In this document: in pieces, positions 57,481 through 64,000 of the stretch
Numbering within the stretch: the first letter of the stretch is position 1
Layout: each line of letters starts with the position of its first letter
Assembly (NCBI RefSeq): GCF_009389715.1
Contig: NW_024068263.1
Span: 1 to 64,000, forward strand
Length of the DNA: 64,000 bases
Reading direction: 5' to 3'
Source: Phoenix dactylifera
Taxonomy: Eukaryota > Streptophyta > Magnoliopsida > Arecales > Arecaceae
The notes under the pieces: model-generated
What the model saw: the letters and a program-made list of their open reading frames with translations, nothing else
The model's database searches: none
Told to the model about the DNA's origin: nothing
Made by a program: the position numbers and the translations under genes

Positions 57481-59750
57481 GTAAAACATCAACAAAGAAC
57501 TCCCAGGACAAATTTGGTTGAGGTGCACTATGCAATGTATCTTAGTAAAGGATGGATTGGTTAGCTTCGCACAAGGATGCACATTTTAAATTATGTTATT
57601 TTGAAATGTAACACATAATTAATTTATAGAATTACCTGCATTCATTGGTTTCGATAGCAAAGTTAATCGTACGTGAGGTCTTTAAACTCTTAATGCAAAA
57701 CCCCTATGTTACAAATGCCCTTCAGATTAATGGTGCACGTAATGTGCAATTACGGTGCACATCCTAATAATAAACAGTTACATTGAAACCTCGTCACATA
57801 TCTTGGAACAACAACATGTAACAACTCACTGCGGATTCCAAAAGAGAGGAAAAAACCCTTTGTCATATGTTTAGGCAGTGTGCCGTATGGGAACCAACGT
57901 CTTAATGCCACTAAGTTGCTCACGTTTATTTTATTTTATTTTTATTTATTTATTCATTTTTAAGAATAATGAAGTTTCTCTATAGGTTTTAGAATTTTAG
58001 ATCTTTTATTTCTATTACTTTGAGAAAGCATTTTTTCCATTTTATTTTTTAGAATATAGTTGTTAAATTTGAATTTAGAGAGATCAGTACTAACTAAATT
58101 AATGATTAAAAAAAATATATCTCTCTCTCTTGCATGGCCTGGTATCAAGAAACACATCGTCAAGCCTCGCATGATCAGTAGAGTGCATTTTTGGTGGCCA
58201 GTATCAACTGCAGGACTTAGATGTAGCTAGAAATGTCTTCATCGGTCCAATCGGGGACATCTGGCGAACTTAACCTTACTCTTTTTCTCTTAAAGCTTTC
58301 TGCTCTATCTCGAGAATTTAACACTGTGTGTCATCTCTTAAGCCTTAAGTCTCATGTCATATGAGCCTTCATTTATTGTAAGAATTTGTTTGAGTGCTCC
58401 TAGCCGTCCGCTCGCGAGAGCGCAAAATCACGGTCATGTGAGCCGGGTAGTCTTTTTAGTTCAATGCGTGAACTTATGAGGATCCAAATTGAAAGGGATT
58501 GTATCTTTTTTATCTTTCTTCGAAAGAGTCTACCATTCGATCGTACAATGGCAGCTTCAAGATCTATATAAATAGATAAATGAAGTTTAGAATGTTTTGA
58601 GTTTTGTGCAGGATGTGATCCACAGTCGATGTCGCAAAAAGGATCAATCATTTTTTTTGCACGAAAGATACAATCCGAGCCCAATCCTAATCTGGTGCAA
58701 TATGATTGTTAGTTAGAGTTTGATCACCTTTCAACTAATCCTCGCACGGCTTCTATGGAGATTGGAGACACATAGCACTATTTTCGTTCTCGAATAGTCT
58801 TCAATCATAAAGAATTTCTAAAATAGATACTGATGGGTGTAGTTGATAGGCTGGGGGGGGGGGGGGGGGGTATGATTCGCACAAAAGAATGATTAACCTT
58901 CCTTCGAGCGAATCAACCATTGGATCATCCAATAGCTTCTTTGAGATCTGCACAGGCATATGAATGACATAATTCAGAGCAATTTGTGATCTATGCAGTA
59001 AGTGATCCAATAGTGGATTCATGCGAAGGAAGATGAATCCTTTGTTATTTCGCACGAAAAATACAACCTCGATCCATACTTGACAAAATCACTAGAATTT
59101 GATGCCAATTATTTAGGTTTGAATGCTGCCTGCAGCTCTCCTCCTCTCAATTAGTTAAAAAAATGATAAAATATTTCTAGGGAAAGGAGTTAGTTACTCG
59201 GATAAAAAATAAATGAAGCAGTACAAAAATAACACAGAAATCTGATGCAGAAGATGTCACACAAAGTTATCCCTAAGCAAGATTTCTTTTGTTTTTCAAT
59301 TCACTTGCATCTTTAAATCCAAACAGGGATTTTTTTTCCTTCACTTGCCAAGTCAATGCCTTACCAAAACGGAGTAAAAGAGATCCGCTTGATAATCCAG
59401 TCTTTGACAGACAGAATCTCTTCCATGAGCTCGTACATCCCTGTCCTTGGAGTCCTTAGGAGTGAGGAGATGGCCAACCCGGTGTGACCATATCAACACC
59501 TATTCCGCTGCAATAGAAAAATATTCCGATTAGAGTTATGCCTGGAATATCGTTAGTCCCTAGCTCCACAAATACTTTTAAAAGTCTCCCATTATAATAA
59601 AAACCAAATAGCTTGTGTTTAGTCGTCACCTGCACCCGATCCTACACTCCTTTAACAACAAAACAACCAAATTTCCAAAAACGCAGGCTAATCTATGACA
59701 TTTAGAATCAGGAGGATGAGAAGGTGAGCGACCACAAGCTCCAATCCCGT
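57481..59750. other. Intergenic between the proline-rich genes
   Basis: AT-rich, with a G18 run at 58853-58870. Two segments share GATCTxxxxxAATxATTCAT-like phrases near 58580 and 58950 but are too diverged to call. No gene supported. Confidence 0.4.
58853..58870 (+). repeat. G18 homopolymer
   Basis: Eighteen consecutive G, a potential G-quadruplex or sequencing-error site. Confidence 0.9.
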
Positions 59751-59756
59751 CAGATC

Positions 59757-59800
59757 ACCAACCGAAGATTACTCTCTTAAAGCCCTTCACCTACATAAAA
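59757..59800 (+). promoter_or_regulatory. Core promoter of proline-rich gene 2: AC element and TATA-like box
   Basis: ACCAACC (59757-59763) in the same GATCACCAACC context as gene 1, then ACATAAAA (59793-59800) about 80 bases before the start codon. Confidence 0.55.
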
Positions 59801-59881
59801 GCCTAGCTGCAGCTCCTAATCTTCACAAAATAAAAAGAAAACCCTACAAGCTCCTTTCTTCGCCTATAGTTTTCTTCATCC

Positions 59882-60388
59882 ATGGCTTCTCGCAGTTGCC
59901 TACTCCTAGTTTTGCTTGTGACATTATTTAGCAGTGATGCAAGCTTTGCGGCTCGCCATCTTTTAGACACTTCAGCTCCAGAGGCTGCACCGGCATTGCC
60001 GACTTTGCCTCCAATTCCTACACTGCCAAAACCAACGGTACCGTCGCTGCCGACCACCCAGCTGCCTCCGCTGCCATCCATGCCGACACTTCCGAAGCCA
60101 TCGTTGCCACCGATGCCGACGGTGCCGCTGCCTAAGCTCGCGGCACCACCCATGCCGGCTGGCCCAATGCCTTCCCTTCCTCGGCCCGCAATTCCAACCA
60201 ACGTGCCCGTTATCCCCACAATTCCCACCATTAATGCATTGCCTCCGATGCCTAAAACTCCATTGCCAACCATTCCTTCCATCCCTACAAGCATTCCTCC
60301 AATGCCATCCGTTCCCACGAACATGCCGTCGATCCCCGGCCTCCAGCTGCCACCCATCCCTTTCCTCTCCCCACCCTCTAGCCCGTGA
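59882..60388 (+). CDS. Secreted proline-rich protein 2, probable cell-wall protein
   Basis: This single exon encodes 168 aa. It is a paralogue of the 55128 gene: the same 23-residue signal peptide layout (MASRSCLLLVLLVTLF, cleavage after SFA), the same ARHLLDT mature start, similar P-x-(L/I/M)-P repeats (TLPPIPTLPKP, SLPSMPTLPKPSLPPMP) and the same QLPPIPFLSPP-SP end. It is 12 residues longer, the difference lying in repeat number. Its third-position GC is a little higher. The large reverse-strand ORFs across both genes are shadows of the biased repeat. Likely secreted to the wall; no specific function can be read from the sequence. Confidence 0.88.
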   Translation: MASRSCLLLVLLVTLFSSDASFAARHLLDTSAPEAAPALPTLPPIPTLPKPTVPSLPTTQLPPLPSMPTLPKPSLPPMPTVPLPKLAAPPMPAGPMPSLPRPAIPTNVPVIPTIPTINALPPMPKTPLPTIPSIPTSIPPMPSVPTNMPSIPGLQLPPIPFLSPPSSP

Positions 60389-63300
60389 GCGCCTCAAGAT
60401 TGTGAAGAACATTGGGAGTCATTTGAGGGTCAGTGGCATCAGTAGTATGAAGAGAGGGGACTTGCAGTTGTTGGTATGAGAGGTTTGAGTATGTTTATAT
60501 ATGTATTGTTTGGTTGGTGAGAGGTCAGTGCATTGATGGTTCTTTTGTCATGTATTGATCATTTCAGTGACTAGAATATTTCTTGCATAGCAAGCATTAT
60601 GGTACAAATTATATGCTTTTGTCTTTGCCTGTTAATAACTAAACTAATAGAATATAATCTTAATGAGATATACAGCATAAAGGATTACAATCAAATGAAA
60701 CTGAATCTTGAATGAGCCAATCTCCGACGCAACGTATATCAAATTTTAAATATTAAGAATATTGTTTCATGATTAGAACTTTTCAGATGTGTTACTCTGA
60801 AAAGAAAACCATTAAATCTCTCAAAATAGAGAGTTGAAACCTTCTGATATTTGCGTGTGACAAAAAAAATTGAGATGTGCATAGCCTATATTAACCATTG
60901 CTCTTTTATGCATACTATTTGCCTAACAACTACTTAGAAGACCACATGCAAATCAAGTTTATAGGATTCCCAGGCATACAAAAATCCATAACATATATCT
61001 AAAAGTACGCCTTTGTATTTCATCCTCCTAAGCTCAACGACTCGTTCTTGTGACCATGATTACGACCAATTAATTTTTGATCAACTTGTTTTCTTGGTTT
61101 CAGAGCTGGGAGAGCTCAGTTGAATCAGAGGAACAAGAGTTGATTGTCCCTTTAATGATACTCAGATGGTGATATCTTTTAGTTTTTCGAGTCGAGTCAC
61201 AATTTTTCGAATTTTCCAACTGTTAAATGTGTTCCTTGCTCCTCTCATCTCTACTCCTTAGTTGTGCTCCAGCCTCGCAGCCCAAAAACTTGTCTATGAC
61301 CCACAGCTGCTGGCCTTGGAGACGTTGAGTTCCTAGTTATTACTCAATCCCAAAGCCTAATTCTTCACGTCTTCTGTTATGCATATGAGAAGAGGGGTTA
61401 TTGTCACAATTGGGGTTTCCTGAAACAAAATGTGAAAATTAGAAATTGGTCTCGCTATTATGTAGTCTTTAGGATGGATAATCATTAATATATTTGTATG
61501 ATTAACAACACTGACTAATGTCCAACGAAACAAAATCCTCTAATTTGAACCTAACCCCATCCAACCCAACCAACTAGCAAGTTGGGTTCGCAGGACCTGC
61601 GCCATTTTTACGGACCCAACCATTTGAATTAAACATGTTGGATCGGATCGGGTTATCGAGCTAGGGTCCAAATTGCCACCTATATCACTCTGCACTTTTG
61701 GTTGTATCATCACGTCCCGTTCCACATATGAAAGCTGATGCATGATGAACAGGTAAACTAACAAATGACATCTACATTTTGAACATCATTTGTAGAGTAA
61801 TACCTGTGTCACAATAAGCTCCATATACTGCTTCCTAATTACCATGCATCACCTTTTAAGCCACCAGGTGACATAATCAGTTTTGCAACTAACCATCTTT
61901 CTTAGATTACCTTGCCTCCAAAATCTACCACCATTGAGTGCAATGTTTCACTAATTACCCACTGGCTATGCCCAAACATGCAACCACTGCAGCCTTTGTG
62001 GGGAAAAAAACCAAAGCATTCGAATCTTGCCGTTGAATCAAGACTCGGGCATTGTCTCCGCCACCTTCAAGCATGCTCCCAGGAGAAGGCCTTGGCAAGC
62101 AATTGTTGTCTTCAGCCATGATCTGTACTGCTAAGGAATTGGGACGCTCAAATTTTGGAAGGTACAACTGAGGGCACCAACCAAATGGAAAGATTTCTGA
62201 TCATCTATTTTTTATTATCAGCTTAGACCGTTCATTTGGTCTGACTCATTAGTCTGAAAAAAGATATGGTTGGGCTCATCCATGGGTGTTCATATCTATT
62301 CTGAATCCAAGAGCTTCAAAGAGTAAAATCCAAAGCTAATCTTAGAATCCTTGGACAAACAATAAGAGGTATCACCTAAAATTAACATTTTAGGCATCAC
62401 CTAAAATGTGGATTCTGGTGCACTTGACATGAAAAACTAGAAATGGAGTTGTATTTGCTAAATCAAGACGAACCCACAACAAGTGCTTGCAAGGGTTAAT
62501 GCTTAATTGATAGGCAGGACCTAAACTATTTGGTGAATATTTTCTGAAAAAAGGTGGTGTTCAAGTCTGCTCAAGATGAAGGGGCAAAGATCACCTAAAA
62601 TTGATTATCCGATATGAAATGTGAATGATGCAACATCGTGATCTAGATCAGGTACTGCAAGAACATCATAGATTTATTAACATTATACATTGTCATATTT
62701 AGTGGAGCAATTAGAAGCTCGAGCATGTAAGAGAAGACATTTAGCAATCGAAGAAATAGGTGTCCTAAATGCTTATTTGGAGAGTAATCTAAATACCATA
62801 TGGATGCTCTGTTAGTAAAATGGATTTCAGACACCTTGTTATATCCATCACAGAAATACAGACCGCAGAAAAGTCCACCATAAATCTCGGCAAATCAAGG
62901 AAAACCATATATTTTGATCCAAGGAAAATTATGCTCATATACTTTCCACAACTGCTTTATGCAACACACCTGTTCTCCATCATTAGTCTTCATAGTCAAT
63001 TCAGGAAAAGGCCTTCGTAAGTAAATCTATATTTTTATAAGCTCTTTACCATGCAAGTGAACATCTTCTGTTCTAGGATATGTAATTGAAAAAAAAAACA
63101 ACTACAAAAGATCAGCTTACATCAATACATCCATTGTTAAAGAGAAGTATGGATCAAAACTAACCTGACTAATCATTCAGAAGCAAGGTGACAACAAACA
63201 TGCAAATTAACATAGATTAAAACTACTTCAATAATATCCAGATTAAAGCTATGATATTATGTTTTATTAACATTCAATATATAAAAAAAATAGGATTATA

Positions 63301-63623
63301 GATCAAATTGATCAGATTCATATGACTTCATGTAAAATAATATGAACTATTTCTCTGAGCCCCATATCATAATCTGTATACATATCCACTGAAGATCATT
63401 ATTTTTGTTAATAAAAAAAAGGAACATATGTCTGCTGAAGATGAAGATGAGTCTGATAGGAGAGGATGGTACTACTACCAGAGGTGAATAAATCATTCAG
63501 GCTACTCACATAAACTGCTTTGCTTGGTCAACCAAACATGGTTGCTCCAAAGCACTCATCGTCATTTTACCCCCCTCCCCATCCCCCAACACCCCCCCCA
63601 AAACAAAAAAAACAAAATCTGTG
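60389..63623. other. Intergenic, AT-rich
   Basis: The first 150 bases are probable 3' UTR of proline-rich gene 2. Beyond this I see no supported gene or repeat family. Short minus-strand ORFs near 61540-62170 and 62640-63020 have no recognisable domain. Confidence 0.35.
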
Positions 63624-63782
63624 TTAACGTTTATAGAACTCAATTTTTCTGCTACAAATGGAGTTAATTGCATTCTCCAGGCTCTCAATTTTGTCATGTT
63701 CTACTTTAAAGGTGACCATAGTGATACCATCTTTACCAGTATCATAGTCCTGCTTGATGTCCTCAACTTCGAAATGCTTCAG
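63624..63782 (-). CDS. Possible terminal exon of an unidentified minus-strand gene
   Basis: The minus strand shows an acceptor-like TTTGTAACAG followed by an open stretch of 52 codons and TAA. Its composition is protein-like, with mixed Lys/Glu/Asp and hydrophobic residues (FEVEDIKQDYDTG, VTFKVEHDKIESL). I do not recognise the family. Upstream sequence in the same frame is also open back to about 63830 except for the TAA within the acceptor. It could therefore be a last exon of a gene lying beyond the window or a piece of a processed pseudogene with one stop. Confidence 0.3.
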   Translation of the reverse strand: MKHFEVEDIKQDYDTGKDGITMVTFKVEHDKIESLENAINSICSRKIEFYKR

Positions 63783-64000
63783 CTGTTACAAACCATGCAG
63801 TTCAAAGAAATTGTAAGAGACTTTTTGGGCCCTGTCAGTATATAAGAAACTTTAAATAAAAAAAAAATCCAATAACAATAAATGTCACATTATACTGATG
63901 GACTATATGATTGTTTTCTGTACAAAGTAATCCAAATACATACACCAACTGTATCAATATTGGCACATAAACTTAAGCCATAAGTATATGATAGATACAA
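63783..64000. other. Window-end sequence, AT-rich
   Basis: Possibly intron of the gene suggested at 63624-63782; nothing else seen. Confidence 0.3.

Noticed and set aside
62640..63020. Minus-strand open pieces with protein-like stretches
   Set aside because: Interrupted by stops, no recognised domain, and no clear splice junctions.

Overview
The window is plant nuclear DNA. It holds plant LTR retrotransposons of several lineages, a GC-rich two-exon bHLH gene with a GT-AG intron, and two secreted proline-rich protein genes. The GC-rich coding style and the Angela, SIRE, Athila and Tekay-like retrotransposons suggest a monocot, perhaps a palm. That is inference; no single gene proves it.

Positions 1-43589 are a stack of nested LTR retrotransposons with no host gene. 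The base is a decayed minus-strand Ty1/copia element (B: 16766-18655, 29764-30860, 41246-43589). It shares its 14114-16765 LTR with a second leader (A, 12680-14113), so the two form a tandem LTR-sharing pair. Element G, a SIRE/Maximus-type copia of 11.1 kb (18661-29758), is inserted in B with a perfect 5-bp target duplication. It carries gag, pol and a third long ORF. A reverse-oriented Angela-type LTR (F, 30861-31995 plus 40488-41245) also sits in B, and a plus-strand Angela-type copia (E, 31999-40487) sits inside F. To the left, an Angela-type element (C; LTR 7999-12679, leader 6850-7998) is inserted in leader A. C's LTR is split by a solo LTR (9437-11802) with a perfect duplication. C's leader is interrupted by a minus-strand Ty3/gypsy Athila element (D: gag 2250-4112, tRNA-Asp primer site, LTR from 4986), and D is itself cut at 2249 by another Angela-type LTR.

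Positions 43590-54420 are a transition zone. It has a truncated LINE RNase H remnant, a tRNA-Leu-like 5' fragment, a MITE-like inverted repeat, a bHLH transcription factor gene (47328-48041) and a Tekay/Del-like gypsy LTR ending at 53799 that contains a TGGGCC array. A short LTR-like insertion lies at 53973-54407.

Positions 54420-64000 are gene-bearing and AT-rich. Two paralogous single-exon genes for small secreted proline-rich, probably cell-wall proteins (55128-55598 and 59882-60388) share proximal promoter sequence, including an ACCAACC MYB-type AC element. A region rich in TGTGAC/GTCACA repeats, suggestive of a CACTA-type transposon derivative, lies between them. A possible unidentified minus-strand terminal exon lies at 63624-63782.

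No complete autonomous element is evident. Element G comes closest, but its pol has one in-frame stop and altered zinc-finger residues. The most unusual features are G's third ORF, its GACGTC palindrome arrays, and the palindrome array in the Angela-type LTRs.
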